Origin: Paraburkholderia caffeinitolerans
GTDB taxonomy: Bacteria; Pseudomonadota; Gammaproteobacteria; Burkholderiales; Burkholderiaceae
Reading direction: 5' to 3'
Assembly (NCBI RefSeq): GCF_902859945.1
Contig: NZ_CADIKL010000031.1
Span: 1-64,000 of the forward strand
Length of the DNA: 64,000 nucleotides
The notes under the pieces: generated by a model
Databases searched by the model: none
The model's input: only the letters and a program-made list of their open reading frames with translations
Told to the model about the DNA's origin: nothing
Program-made: the position numbers and the translations under genes
Shown: one piece after another, positions 1 through 10,045 of the stretch
Position numbering within the stretch: the stretch's first letter is position 1
How the letters are laid out: every line of letters begins with the position of its first letter

Positions 1-58
1 ACCACGAGCTTTCTCAGGTGGGCTTGGGTGGCTCCATCCAGTTTTCGGGCATCAGGTT

Positions 59-1135
59 TTGTCTTCATGCCCATATAACGCACCACGCACTATTTGGTGC
101 ACACGTCAGTATGTCACGCTGATTCTGCGCGTGGCCGCGGACGACCGCCGCGCGCCGCTGTCGATCCATGCGTCGGAATTCGGCTCCGCGATGCCGCTCG
201 GCGGCCCCGAGTCCTATAACAATTACTATTACTCGCTCGATCCGTTCATCGGCTTGCCGTCCGACCGGGTTGTGACCGTCGACGAAGTGTTCGGCAGCAC
301 CGGTTGGCAGTCGAGCGAGTTGTACAAGCAGTTCCTGAAGCCGCACGACGTCCGGTACATCCTTGGCGCGGACCTGCGCACGTCGTCAATGGTCGAATGC
401 CGTTTCCGCGTGTGCCGCAACCACGCATCGACGCAATTCTCCGAGCACGACAAGGCGTTTTGCGGGCTGTTGCTGTCGCACCTGAAGCGTGCGATCGAAT
501 TGCATTCGCGGCTCGACAGCGTCGAAGTCGAACGGTCGATCTACGCGAACGCTGTTAACCGCATGGAGATCGGCACGATCACGCTGGATGAGAGCGGCGT
601 GATCATCGACGCCAATGCGGTCGGCAACGAAATCCTGGGCGATGGCGACGGTCTGCGCATGGCACGCGGCATGATCGAGGCGACAGACGGACAGGAGAAC
701 CGCAAACTGCAGAGGCTGATCCGCATGGCGGTGATGGGACATCACGCCGCTGCGGCTGCAATCGTCGAGGCGATGCCGATCACGCGCAGCCATGATCGGC
801 CTCGTCTTGGGCTGCTCGTGCGCACCGTGCTGCTGTCGGACTGGTCGGAAGACAACAAGCGGCGGCCGGCCGTTACGCTGTTTCTGCGCGATCCGGATCG
901 CAAGCCGCAAGGCGCACAGGAAATGCTGCGCAAGCTGTTCGATCTGACGCCCGCGGAGAGTGCAATCGCGTTGCTTTTGATGAACGGACTCACGCTCGAG
1001 GAAGCGGCCGAGGAATCGGCGATCAGCAAAAACACCGCACGCTCCCATTTGCGTTCGATCTTCGCGAAGACGGGCGCCACTCGGCAGGCGACGCTCATAC
1101 GAATCCTGCTAGGCAGCATCGTGCCGCTCGGCTGA
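59..1135 (+). CDS. LuxR-family transcriptional regulator, 5' end anomalous or incomplete
   Basis: DNA-binding regulator. The C terminus (about residues 290-352) is a typical LuxR/GerE helix-turn-helix: FDLTPAESAIALL, then AISKNTARSHLRSIFAKTG. The middle part (about 40-270) resembles the PAS-like sensory region common in Burkholderiales LuxR proteins. No ligand can be named. The frame is open from nt 2, with a TTG at 59. Family-like sequence seems to begin only near residue 18 (YVTLILR, nt ~110), while the codons before it look unlike the family. Either the N terminus lies outside the window or the 5' end was replaced. ATG at 190 is a possible later start, giving a truncated protein. An integrase gene follows 197 bp downstream. 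The family call is firm; start and integrity are not. Confidence 0.75.
   Translation: MSSCPYNAPRTIWCTRQYVTLILRVAADDRRAPLSIHASEFGSAMPLGGPESYNNYYYSLDPFIGLPSDRVVTVDEVFGSTGWQSSELYKQFLKPHDVRYILGADLRTSSMVECRFRVCRNHASTQFSEHDKAFCGLLLSHLKRAIELHSRLDSVEVERSIYANAVNRMEIGTITLDESGVIIDANAVGNEILGDGDGLRMARGMIEATDGQENRKLQRLIRMAVMGHHAAAAAIVEAMPITRSHDRPRLGLLVRTVLLSDWSEDNKRRPAVTLFLRDPDRKPQGAQEMLRKLFDLTPAESAIALLLMNGLTLEEAAEESAISKNTARSHLRSIFAKTGATRQATLIRILLGSIVPLG
80..100. promoter_or_regulatory. inverted repeat resembling an NtrC-type site
   Basis: GCACCA (80-85) and TGGTGC (95-100) form an inverted repeat. Inside it GCAC (87-90) and GTGC (97-100) are six bases apart, like the GCAC-N6-GTGC core of NtrC sites in nitrogen-control promoters. 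It lies inside the open 5' frame of the LuxR gene, just before the point where family-like protein sequence begins. No convincing sigma-54 promoter was found beside it. Chance is possible. Confidence 0.25.
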
Positions 1136-1332
1136 TGCTTGCCGCGTGATCGTCAGAAATACAACGTAATACGAAAATAATCCAACTTATTCGTTTTTAT
1201 AATTCACATTATGCATATAATGGGGAATTGACTGGATGGGAGTGAGCGATACACTATCCAGACCGCAGCGCCGCGTGAGGCACCACCAGGCGCATCCCAA
1301 AACGCGACCCAAAACACCCATCAGGAAGCTCG

Positions 1333-2634
1333 ATGAGCACGGAAATCTCCCTGCCGGCCCGGTATGCCTCAGCGCTCCAGCTACGCGCAGCCCAGACAGG
1401 CGGCGTCGGCGCGAACCAGGGCGACACCGCGCGCCGGCAGATCCGCGCGGAAACCGACCTGGAAGCCGTTTCCCTGTGGCTGGCCAACTATGTCGACAGC
1501 CCGGCCACGCACGCGAACTACCGCAAGGAAGCCGACCGTCTGCTGCTCTGGGCACTCGCGGAGGCCCTCAGCGGACCGGGCATGATCGTGCAGGAGGACC
1601 TGCGTCTGTTCCGGGCCTTCCTGGCGGCGCCCGACCGGAGCAATCCGATCTGGACGGTGATCGCCGAGCTCAAGCCGGTATCGTCCCTGACGCACGAGGA
1701 CCTGGCGCGCTACCGGCAATTCCTCGCCGATCCCCAGCCGGCCTCAACGTGGGTCACGGAAGGTGGCGCCCGATACGCCACGGACGATCCGCGCTGGCGC
1801 CCGTTCGCGGGCAGGCTCGAGCCGGCCAGCATCAAGCAGGCCGTCGTGATACTCGACAGTATGTTCGGCTGGCTGGTCGAGGCCGGCTACCTGCGCGGCA
1901 ATCCGCTCGGCCTGCTGCGGCAGCGCCGGCGCCGGCCGGCCCAGCGGGTCACGCGCTATCTGCCGGCCGTCATGTGGCAGCACGTCAAGGACTATGTGGC
2001 CGCCATGCCGGAGGAGGATCCGCGGCAACAGCGCGAGAAGGCGCGTGCGCGGTGGCTCACCACCCTGTTCTATCTGCTCGGTCTGCGGATCTCGGAGGTC
2101 GCGGCGGGCACGATGGGCAACTTTGTGCGCGAGCTCGGCACCGACGGCACGCCGCGCTGGTGGCTGGAGGTCGTGGGCAAAGGCCTGAAGTACCGGCGTA
2201 TCCCGGTTTCCCAGGAACTGCTCGCCGAGCTGATGCGTTATCGCCAGGCGCATGGCCTGGGGGCGCTGCCGGCCCGCAATGAACTGACGCCCCTGCTGCT
2301 GCCGTTTCGCCAGCGCGCGGGCAATGCCTCAGGCGAAGGCGTCGACCGCAAGACCGTGCATAACGCGATCAAGGCGGTGTTCGCCAAAGCGGCGGACTGG
2401 ACTGAGGCCCGGGGCGGCGAGTATGCGGATCACGCGGACCACATTCGCCAGGCGTCCGCGCACTGGCTTCGGCATACGGCCGCGTCGCACATGCTGGACA
2501 ACGATCTGGATCTGCGCACGGTGCGCGACAACCTCGGGCACGATTCGATCAACACCACCAGCCAGTACGCGCATGAAGAGGATGATCGCCGCCACGATGA
2601 GACGACCGGAAGTCATCGGATGAACTGGCGTTGA
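1333..2634 (+). CDS. tyrosine-type site-specific recombinase (phage integrase family)
   Basis: Catalyses DNA strand exchange between short target sites. All five easily seen catalytic residues are present: R252 (GLRISE), H377 and R380 (HWLRH), H403 (LGHDS) and Y412 (SQYAH). Residues about 50-170 form an N-terminal SAM-like core-binding region. At 433 aa it is full length for this chromosomal integrase type. The ATG at 1333 has AGGAAG six bases upstream. TATAAT at 1216-1221 could be a -10 box but has no good -35. The 197 bp upstream are AT-rich compared with the genes and hold no gene. No excisionase, other phage gene, tRNA or att repeat was recognised, so its element is not defined. Confidence 0.9.
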   Translation: MSTEISLPARYASALQLRAAQTGGVGANQGDTARRQIRAETDLEAVSLWLANYVDSPATHANYRKEADRLLLWALAEALSGPGMIVQEDLRLFRAFLAAPDRSNPIWTVIAELKPVSSLTHEDLARYRQFLADPQPASTWVTEGGARYATDDPRWRPFAGRLEPASIKQAVVILDSMFGWLVEAGYLRGNPLGLLRQRRRRPAQRVTRYLPAVMWQHVKDYVAAMPEEDPRQQREKARARWLTTLFYLLGLRISEVAAGTMGNFVRELGTDGTPRWWLEVVGKGLKYRRIPVSQELLAELMRYRQAHGLGALPARNELTPLLLPFRQRAGNASGEGVDRKTVHNAIKAVFAKAADWTEARGGEYADHADHIRQASAHWLRHTAASHMLDNDLDLRTVRDNLGHDSINTTSQYAHEEDDRRHDETTGSHRMNWR

Positions 2635-2749
2635 TTCCCGGTGAGCGGACAGTCCGGCTCGGCCAGGTACCGGGCGCAGCCGTCACGCGCACGGCGCCCC
2701 ACTACCCCAGGGTGCGCCGCGCGACAGCAGGACATCGAAAACGCGGAAC

Positions 2750-3532
2750 TTATTTTCCGTAGATGTCGAAATCAAAATACTTTCGGGCGACCTTGTCGTA
2801 CGTGCCGTCCTTGTGCATGTCGGCAAGCGCCTGATCGATCTTCTCCTGCAGATCGGCATCGTCCTTGCGCATGCCGATGGCTGTGCCGTTGCCAAGAATC
2901 TTCGGGTCGTCAAGCGCCGTGCCGACGAACGCGAAGTCCTTGCCACGCGGCGTGTTCAGGAAGCCGAGATTGGCATGCACCTGGTCCTGCACGGACGCGT
3001 CGAGCCGGCCCGAAATCAAGTCTGCATAGACCAGATCCTGGTTCTGGTAAGGGACGATCGTAGCGCCAGCCGGCTCCCAGTGCGCACGCGCGTAGGTCTC
3101 TTGAATCGAGCCTTGCTCCACGCCAATCCGCTTGCCCTTCACGCCTTCCGGCGTGGGCAGAATCGTTGCGCCCTTTCTCGCGACCATGCGGTCAGGCGAA
3201 TGTGCGACTTTTGTCGAGAAAGCGATTTGTTGCTCACGTGCGGCGGTTTTCGACATCGTTGACAGAATGGCGTCGAATTTTCGCGCCTTCAGCGCAGGGA
3301 TCATGCTGTCGAAATCTTGCTCGACCCACACGCACTTTGCGTGCAAATGCTGACAAATTTCGTTGCCGAGATCGATGTCGAAGCCAACGAGTTGGCCATC
3401 GGGCGCTTTTGATTCGTAGGGCGGATAGCTCGCGTCAACGCCGAAGCGGATCGTAGACCAGGTTTTCGCCTGTACACCCGTTGCCGACGCAGCGAACAGG
3501 GCAACAATCAGGGCTGCAGAAATTCTTTTCAC
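2750..3532 (-). CDS. amino acid ABC transporter periplasmic substrate-binding protein (HisJ/ArgT type)
   Basis: Family 3 periplasmic solute-binding protein. A signal peptide (MKRISAALIVALFAASATGVQA, cut before KTW) precedes the SBP_bac_3 fold. RFGVDASYPPYESKAPDG, GFDIDLGNEIC and FDAILSTMSKTAAREQ are the family landmarks seen in Lys/Arg/Orn- and His-binding proteins. The 260 aa length is normal. No permease or ATPase gene lies next to it, so it is an orphan that would need to use a transporter encoded elsewhere. Promoter-proximal DNA (3533-3653) separates it from the racemase gene. A basic amino acid is the likeliest ligand but this is inference. Confidence 0.9.
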   Translation of the reverse strand: MKRISAALIVALFAASATGVQAKTWSTIRFGVDASYPPYESKAPDGQLVGFDIDLGNEICQHLHAKCVWVEQDFDSMIPALKARKFDAILSTMSKTAAREQQIAFSTKVAHSPDRMVARKGATILPTPEGVKGKRIGVEQGSIQETYARAHWEPAGATIVPYQNQDLVYADLISGRLDASVQDQVHANLGFLNTPRGKDFAFVGTALDDPKILGNGTAIGMRKDDADLQEKIDQALADMHKDGTYDKVARKYFDFDIYGK

Positions 3533-3653
3533 TTCAACTCCTCGTGGAAATAGGGAAATTTAATTTTGTTGTGTGCGCATCGTACGGCGATGCGCGCAAG
3601 ACTATATAAGTTACTTCGATATCCTTATCAAGCATGGATTATACCAACGGCGC

Positions 3654-4457
3654 TTATCCATCGAGTCCATAGGCGCGCTGCGCCAGCGCGCGTGCCAGCA
3701 CGTCAGCCGGATCGACCAGTGTCCACGCTCGCGCCTCCTCCACGAACGGCAGCGCGAGCGGGATTTCCGTGCAGGCCATGACGAGGGGCAGCGCGCCATG
3801 CCGCCGATGCAGCGCGCTCGCCACCGCGCCAAAGCGCTCACGGGCGATATCGGGCCTGCCGGCCTTCACGCCTTCGTAGATCCCTTCCATCAGCGCCTGT
3901 CGTTCCTCGGGCCGCGGCAGCACGCACTGGATACCGCTTTCATCGAAGGCATCCTGATACAGCCCCATCCGGTAAGTACCCTGGGTAGCCAGCAAGACCG
4001 CCGCGTCCACGCCGCCGGCCCGCAGATGGGCGGCCGTTTCCTTCGCGATATGCAGCAGCTCCACGCCACCCCGCCCGCGCTGCAACGCGGCGTGCCAGGC
4101 GTGCGCGGTATTGCAGGCAATCGCGATCGTTTGCGCACCCACGGCGGCGAGTTGCGCGATTGCGCGCTCCATGCCTTCGAGGGGCTGCGGCGCGTCGCGC
4201 TCCAGCAAGGCGCGGCTGCGGTCCACCACCGGGACCTGCACGAGCCAGTGCTCCGGAAATGCCTGGTCGACGATTGGCGCACCGGCCGCGCGCAGATGCC
4301 TTTCGCAAGCCTCGAGGAAAAGCCTGACGAAATCGACGCCGGCAGCAGGCCCCATGCCGCCGAGAATGCCGACCGGATGGCCTTGCGGCCGTGGCGGGTC
4401 TTGGCCCGCCGCGGTTGCGGGACAATGGCCTCCGGGTGAAAAGGGAGCGGTATTCAT
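3654..4457 (-). CDS. aspartate/glutamate racemase family protein
   Basis: Cofactor-independent amino acid racemase family with the expected two catalytic cysteines: C115 in IAIACNTAHAW and C229 in LVMACTEIPLAL. The N-terminal substrate loop GILGGMGPAAGVDF (about 30-43) matches the RacD/YgeA subgroup. The first 25 residues are proline-rich and unlike the family, so a later start is possible, but the ATG at 4457 is the first good one. It is divergent from the RpiR regulator with 82 bp between them and could share its operator. A D-amino acid product fits the neighbouring M55 D-aminopeptidase, although a direct link is not shown. Confidence 0.88.
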   Translation of the reverse strand: MNTAPFSPGGHCPATAAGQDPPRPQGHPVGILGGMGPAAGVDFVRLFLEACERHLRAAGAPIVDQAFPEHWLVQVPVVDRSRALLERDAPQPLEGMERAIAQLAAVGAQTIAIACNTAHAWHAALQRGRGGVELLHIAKETAAHLRAGGVDAAVLLATQGTYRMGLYQDAFDESGIQCVLPRPEERQALMEGIYEGVKAGRPDIARERFGAVASALHRRHGALPLVMACTEIPLALPFVEEARAWTLVDPADVLARALAQRAYGLDG

Positions 4458-4494
4458 CGGTTGTCTCCGGCTCTGCTCCAGGGTTAGCCCTAGT

Positions 4495-4531
4495 GAAAAT
4501 CAATTTTCTATATATATATTCTGGCGAAAAT
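4495..4531. promoter_or_regulatory. candidate RpiR operator: GAAAAT-CA-ATTTTC plus a half site
   Basis: A perfect inverted repeat GAAAAT (4495-4500), spacer CA, ATTTTC (4503-4508), with a further GAAAAT half site at 4526-4531. Between them is a TATATATATAT tract that could supply -10 boxes. The element sits in the 82 bp between the divergent racemase and rpiR genes. MurR/RpiR regulators commonly bind AT-rich palindromes of this kind, so autoregulation and control of both sides is a reasonable inference. Confidence 0.5.
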
Positions 4532-4539
4532 CTACTTAC

Positions 4540-5448
4540 ATGCGCAAGCCCCAAACCGAATCATTGCCGCCGATGAGCCAGTCCGACCTTTCCGTAGTCG
4601 AGCGCATTTCCGAGATGCTGCCGGTCTTGAGCGACGCTCACCGGCGCCTCGCCGACTATGTGCTCGCCAAGCCGTTCAAGGTCGCCGTCATGACGATCGA
4701 CGAGTTCGCGAGCGCGTGCGAGGTGTCCAACGCGACGGCGAACCGCTTCGTGCGCCGGCTGGGCCTGCCGGGCTATCCGCAGTTCCGGGCGTTGCTCGCG
4801 CAAGGCTTCGAGGACGCGCTCGCGCCCGTCGAGCGTCTGCGCCTGGAGCGTTCCCGAACCGCGTCGGCCGCGGACATTTTTGCGGCTTCGCTGTACGAGG
4901 ACCAGCGCAATTTCGAGCTCACCCGCATGTCGCTCAGTGCTGAGCAGTGCGAAAGAGCCGTGCAGGCGGTGATTGACGCGCAACGAATCTTCATCATTGG
5001 CTTTGGTTCGAGCGGCTATCTCGCGGGCCTCCTGCAGCGCAACCTCGCGGTGCACTGCAATCTGGTCCAGAGCCTGGCCACGCTCGGCGGCGTATCGGAA
5101 GCGGCGCGCCAGGCGTCGCGGCTGCGCAAGGGCGATCTCGTCATCGCCATCTGCTTTCCGCGCTATCTGGCCGACACGGTCACGCTGGTGAAAACCGTGC
5201 GCGCCAACGGCATCGGCGTGCTTGCGCTGACCGACAAGCCCACCTCGCCGCTCGCCACGCACGCGGACATCTGCCTGTACGCGCGCAGCGAGCGCCAATA
5301 CCTGTCGAACTCGGAAACGGCCGTGCTCGGCCTGATCGAGGCCTTGTCGGCGGCTGTCGCGCACCGCTGCGCCGATTCACTCAAGGACGTGGCTCAACTG
5401 ACCGAATCGGTCATGCCATGGCTCACTCATAGGGACGACAAAGCATGA
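4540..5448 (+). CDS. MurR/RpiR-family transcriptional regulator
   Basis: Regulator with an N-terminal RpiR helix-turn-helix (about residues 15-90, ASACEVSNATANRFVRRLGLPGYPQFRALL) and a C-terminal SIS domain (about 130-260, IFIIGFGSSGYLAGLLQRNL, then DLVIAICFPRYLADT), which in this family binds a small effector. The ATG at 4540 gives 302 aa; ATG 4573 is an alternative. The stop overlaps the iaaA start as ATGA, so it is probably co-transcribed with the peptide/glutathione genes and controls them. Ligand unknown. Confidence 0.9.
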   Translation: MRKPQTESLPPMSQSDLSVVERISEMLPVLSDAHRRLADYVLAKPFKVAVMTIDEFASACEVSNATANRFVRRLGLPGYPQFRALLAQGFEDALAPVERLRLERSRTASAADIFAASLYEDQRNFELTRMSLSAEQCERAVQAVIDAQRIFIIGFGSSGYLAGLLQRNLAVHCNLVQSLATLGGVSEAARQASRLRKGDLVIAICFPRYLADTVTLVKTVRANGIGVLALTDKPTSPLATHADICLYARSERQYLSNSETAVLGLIEALSAAVAHRCADSLKDVAQLTESVMPWLTHRDDKA

Positions 5449-6458
5449 CTCATGCGGCACAAGCGGCACAAGCGGTACTCGCGATTCATGGCGGCGCCGG
5501 AGCAATGGCGCGCGCCGAAGCCTCGGACGAGGCGCGCAAGGCTTACGAAACGGCGCTGGCCGAGATCCTCACGAATGCCGGACGCATTCTGGAGCAAGGC
5601 GGCAGCGCGCTCGATGCGGTGACCGAAGCGGTGCGGCTGCTCGAGGAATGCCCGCTCTTTAACGCTGGCCACGGCGCGGTGTTGACGAGCGCCGGCACGC
5701 ATGAACTCGACGCCGCGATCATGGACGGCCGCGACCTGAAAAGCGGCGCCGTCGCGGGCCTGAAGACCGTGCGTAATCCGGTGCTCGCCGCGCGCGCGGT
5801 CATGGAGCACAGCCAGCACGTGATGTTCGTCGCCGATGGCGCCGAGGCGTTCGCCCAGGCTCAAGGGCTCGAGCGCGTGGCGCCGGAATTCTTCTCGACG
5901 CCGCTGCGCCGCGAACAGCTCGAACGCGTGCAACGCGCGGAGTCCGGCCAAACCGCGCTCGATCACGACGCCGGCGCAAGCGGCGGCGTGCCGCTCTCGT
6001 TCCCCGCCGACGGCCAGAAGGACGCGCCGCTCGACGAAGACCGCAAGCTCGGCACGGTGGGCGCCGTGGCGCTCGACGCGCACGGCAATCTGGCCGCCGC
6101 CACCTCGACCGGCGGCATGACCAACAAGCAGCCCGGCCGCGTGGGCGACTCGCCCATCATCGGCGCGGGCTGTTATGCGAATAACCGCACCTGCGCGGTT
6201 TCCACCACCGGCACCGGCGAAATGTTCATCCGCATGGTCGTGGCGCACGACATCTCGGCGCGCATGGAGTACGCGGGCGCCTCGCTCGAAGAAGCCGCAC
6301 ATACGGTGGTACACGAAAAACTCCTGCAAATCGATGGACGCGGCGGCCTCGTCGCGGTCGATGCACAGGGCAATGTCGCCATGCCCTTCAACACCGAGGG
6401 CATGTATCGCGGTTTCATCCGCGCCGGGCACGCCCCCGTCGTCGCGATTTACGCATAA
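5445..6458 (+). CDS. iaaA: isoaspartyl peptidase / plant-type L-asparaginase (Ntn hydrolase)
   Basis: Hydrolyses beta-aspartyl (isoaspartyl) dipeptides and asparagine. It is made as a precursor that cuts itself to expose a catalytic threonine, here T204 in KLGTVGAVALD. LAIHGGAGAM at the N terminus and ATSTGGMTNKQPGRVGDSPIIGAGCYA after the nucleophile are the family landmarks. The length (337 aa) is typical. The start overlaps the rpiR stop. The order iaaA-gsiA-gsiB-gsiC-gsiD is the same as in Escherichia coli, which supports the orthology of the whole run. Confidence 0.95.
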   Translation: MTHAAQAAQAVLAIHGGAGAMARAEASDEARKAYETALAEILTNAGRILEQGGSALDAVTEAVRLLEECPLFNAGHGAVLTSAGTHELDAAIMDGRDLKSGAVAGLKTVRNPVLAARAVMEHSQHVMFVADGAEAFAQAQGLERVAPEFFSTPLRREQLERVQRAESGQTALDHDAGASGGVPLSFPADGQKDAPLDEDRKLGTVGAVALDAHGNLAAATSTGGMTNKQPGRVGDSPIIGAGCYANNRTCAVSTTGTGEMFIRMVVAHDISARMEYAGASLEEAAHTVVHEKLLQIDGRGGLVAVDAQGNVAMPFNTEGMYRGFIRAGHAPVVAIYA

Positions 6459-6507
6459 ATCGAACGCCGACTTTCCTCGATCCCCAGCTTTCCGGCAGAA
6501 GCCTACG

Positions 6508-8397
<1,890 letters not shown>

Positions 8398-8427
8398 TAC
8401 ACCATCCGGTTACGAGGAGCAAAAACG

Positions 8428-9975
8428 ATGCGAACCTTTCGCGCGAAACAATGGGTCGGGGCCGCTGCGCTGGCCTTCGGTGTTTTCACGGCGCCGCTGG
8501 CGATGGCTGCGAAGGACGTGACGGTCGCCGTGCCGATCACCATCGATTCGCTGGACCCCTACAACACCAACTCGACGCTCGCCCAGGCGGTGGGCAAGGC
8601 CTACTACGAAGGGCTGTTCGCATTCGACAAGGATCTCAAGGCCCAGCCGCTGCTCGCCGAAAGCTATACCACCAGCCCCGATGGGCTCGTGTACACGTTC
8701 AAGCTGCGCCATGACGTGAAGTTCCAGGACGGCACCGATTTCAACGCCGAGGCGGTGAAGGTCAACCTCGACCGGGTGCTCAACAAGTCCAACGGCCTCG
8801 CGCGCTATAACCAGTTCAACCGCATCAAGTCCGTGGACGTGGTGGACCCGTACACGGTCAAGATCACGCTGACCGAGCCGTTCTCGGCGCTCATCAACGC
8901 GCTCGCGCATCCTTCGGCGATGATGATCTCGCCGGCCGCGCTCAAAAAGTGGGGCAAGGACATTGCCTTCCACCCGGTGGGCACGGGACCGTTCGAGTTC
9001 GTCGAGTGGAAGCCTGCTGAATACCTGAAGGTCAAGAAGTTCGCCGGCTACTGGCGCAAGGGCTACCCGAAGGTCGATACGCTCACCTTCCGCACGGTGA
9101 CCGACAACAATACGCGCGCCGTGGTCGTGCAAACGGGCGAGGCGCAGTTCGCCTTTCCCGTTCCGTATGAGCAGGCCCCGATCCTGAAGGCGAACGCGAA
9201 GCTCAATCTGATCGTCAATCCGTCGATCTTTGCGAACTACGTGTCGCTGAACGTGCAGCAAAAGCCGTTCAACGACGTGCGCGTGCGCCAGGCCATCAAC
9301 TATGCGATCAACAAGGACGCGCTCTCGAAGGTGGCCTTCTCCGGTTACGCATTCCCCTCGCAGGGCGTGGTGCCGCAGGGTGTTGCGTTCGCCGACAAGA
9401 TGGCGCCGTGGTCCTACGATCCCGCCAAGGCGCGCGCCTTGCTGAAGGAAGCCGGCTACCCGGACGGCTTCACCACCACGCTGTGGTCGGGCTATAACGA
9501 CGGCACCTCCGCCAAGGTCGTGCAGTTCCTGCAGCAACAGCTCGCGCAGGTCGGCATCAAGACATCGATTGAAATGCTGGAGTCGGGTCAGCGCGTGCAG
9601 CGCGTGCAACAGGTGCAGGACGCGAAAACCGCGCCCGTGCGCATGTACTACGGCGCCTGGTCGGCGTCGACGGGCGAGGCCGACTGGGCGCTGCGTCCGC
9701 TCCTCACGACCAATGCCTGGCCGCCCGTTTTCTACAACACGGCCTACTACTCCAACCCCGCCGTGGATAAAGACGTGGCCGATGCGTTGCTGACGACCGA
9801 TACCGGCAAGCGCCAGCAACTCTACGCGGATGCGCAGCAGCGCATCTGGAAGGACGCGCCGTGGGTGTTCCTGACCACCCAGCGCAACCTGTCCGTGGAG
9901 AACAAGAACCTGAGCGGCTTCTACGTGATGCCCGACGGCTCGTTCAATTTCGGCGACGTCGATCTGAAGCAATAA
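8428..9975 (+). CDS. gsiB: glutathione/peptide ABC transporter, periplasmic binding protein
   Basis: Family 5 extracellular solute-binding protein that delivers glutathione or short peptides to GsiCD. It has a clear signal peptide ending PLAMA before AKDVTVAVPI. Family landmarks follow: IDSLDPYNTNS, LVYTFKLRHDVKFQDGTDFNAEAVK and NDVRVRQAINYAINKDAL. Length 515 aa matches GsiB. GAGGAG lies just upstream of ATG 8428. It is 30 bp after gsiA. A 70 bp gap with a hairpin follows before gsiC, which may allow more binding protein than permease to be made. Confidence 0.93.
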   Translation: MRTFRAKQWVGAAALAFGVFTAPLAMAAKDVTVAVPITIDSLDPYNTNSTLAQAVGKAYYEGLFAFDKDLKAQPLLAESYTTSPDGLVYTFKLRHDVKFQDGTDFNAEAVKVNLDRVLNKSNGLARYNQFNRIKSVDVVDPYTVKITLTEPFSALINALAHPSAMMISPAALKKWGKDIAFHPVGTGPFEFVEWKPAEYLKVKKFAGYWRKGYPKVDTLTFRTVTDNNTRAVVVQTGEAQFAFPVPYEQAPILKANAKLNLIVNPSIFANYVSLNVQQKPFNDVRVRQAINYAINKDALSKVAFSGYAFPSQGVVPQGVAFADKMAPWSYDPAKARALLKEAGYPDGFTTTLWSGYNDGTSAKVVQFLQQQLAQVGIKTSIEMLESGQRVQRVQQVQDAKTAPVRMYYGAWSASTGEADWALRPLLTTNAWPPVFYNTAYYSNPAVDKDVADALLTTDTGKRQQLYADAQQRIWKDAPWVFLTTQRNLSVENKNLSGFYVMPDGSFNFGDVDLKQ

Positions 9976-9994
9976 GCCGCTCGCCTCCCCTGTC

Positions 9995-10030
9995 GCGAAG
10001 CGCCGCCGGCTCAAACCGCCTGCGCTTCGC
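9995..10030 (+). other. intercistronic hairpin between gsiB and gsiC
   Basis: GCGAAGCGC (9995-10003) and GCGCTTCGC (10022-10030) form a perfect 9-bp stem with an 18-nt loop. There is no T run after it, so it is not a standard terminator. Stable hairpins after binding-protein genes often protect the upstream mRNA from 3' decay, and this could do the same. Confidence 0.45.
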
Positions 10031-10045
10031 CCATACGGTCTTCCC

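Noticed and set aside
1216..1221. TATAAT as promoter of the integrase
   Set aside because: No acceptable -35 at normal spacing, in an AT-rich stretch where the hexamer can occur by chance.
5452..5477. Short tandem GCACAAGCG-like repeat at the iaaA start
   Set aside because: It simply encodes the AQAAQA residues of the variable N terminus and is too short to be a meaningful repeat.
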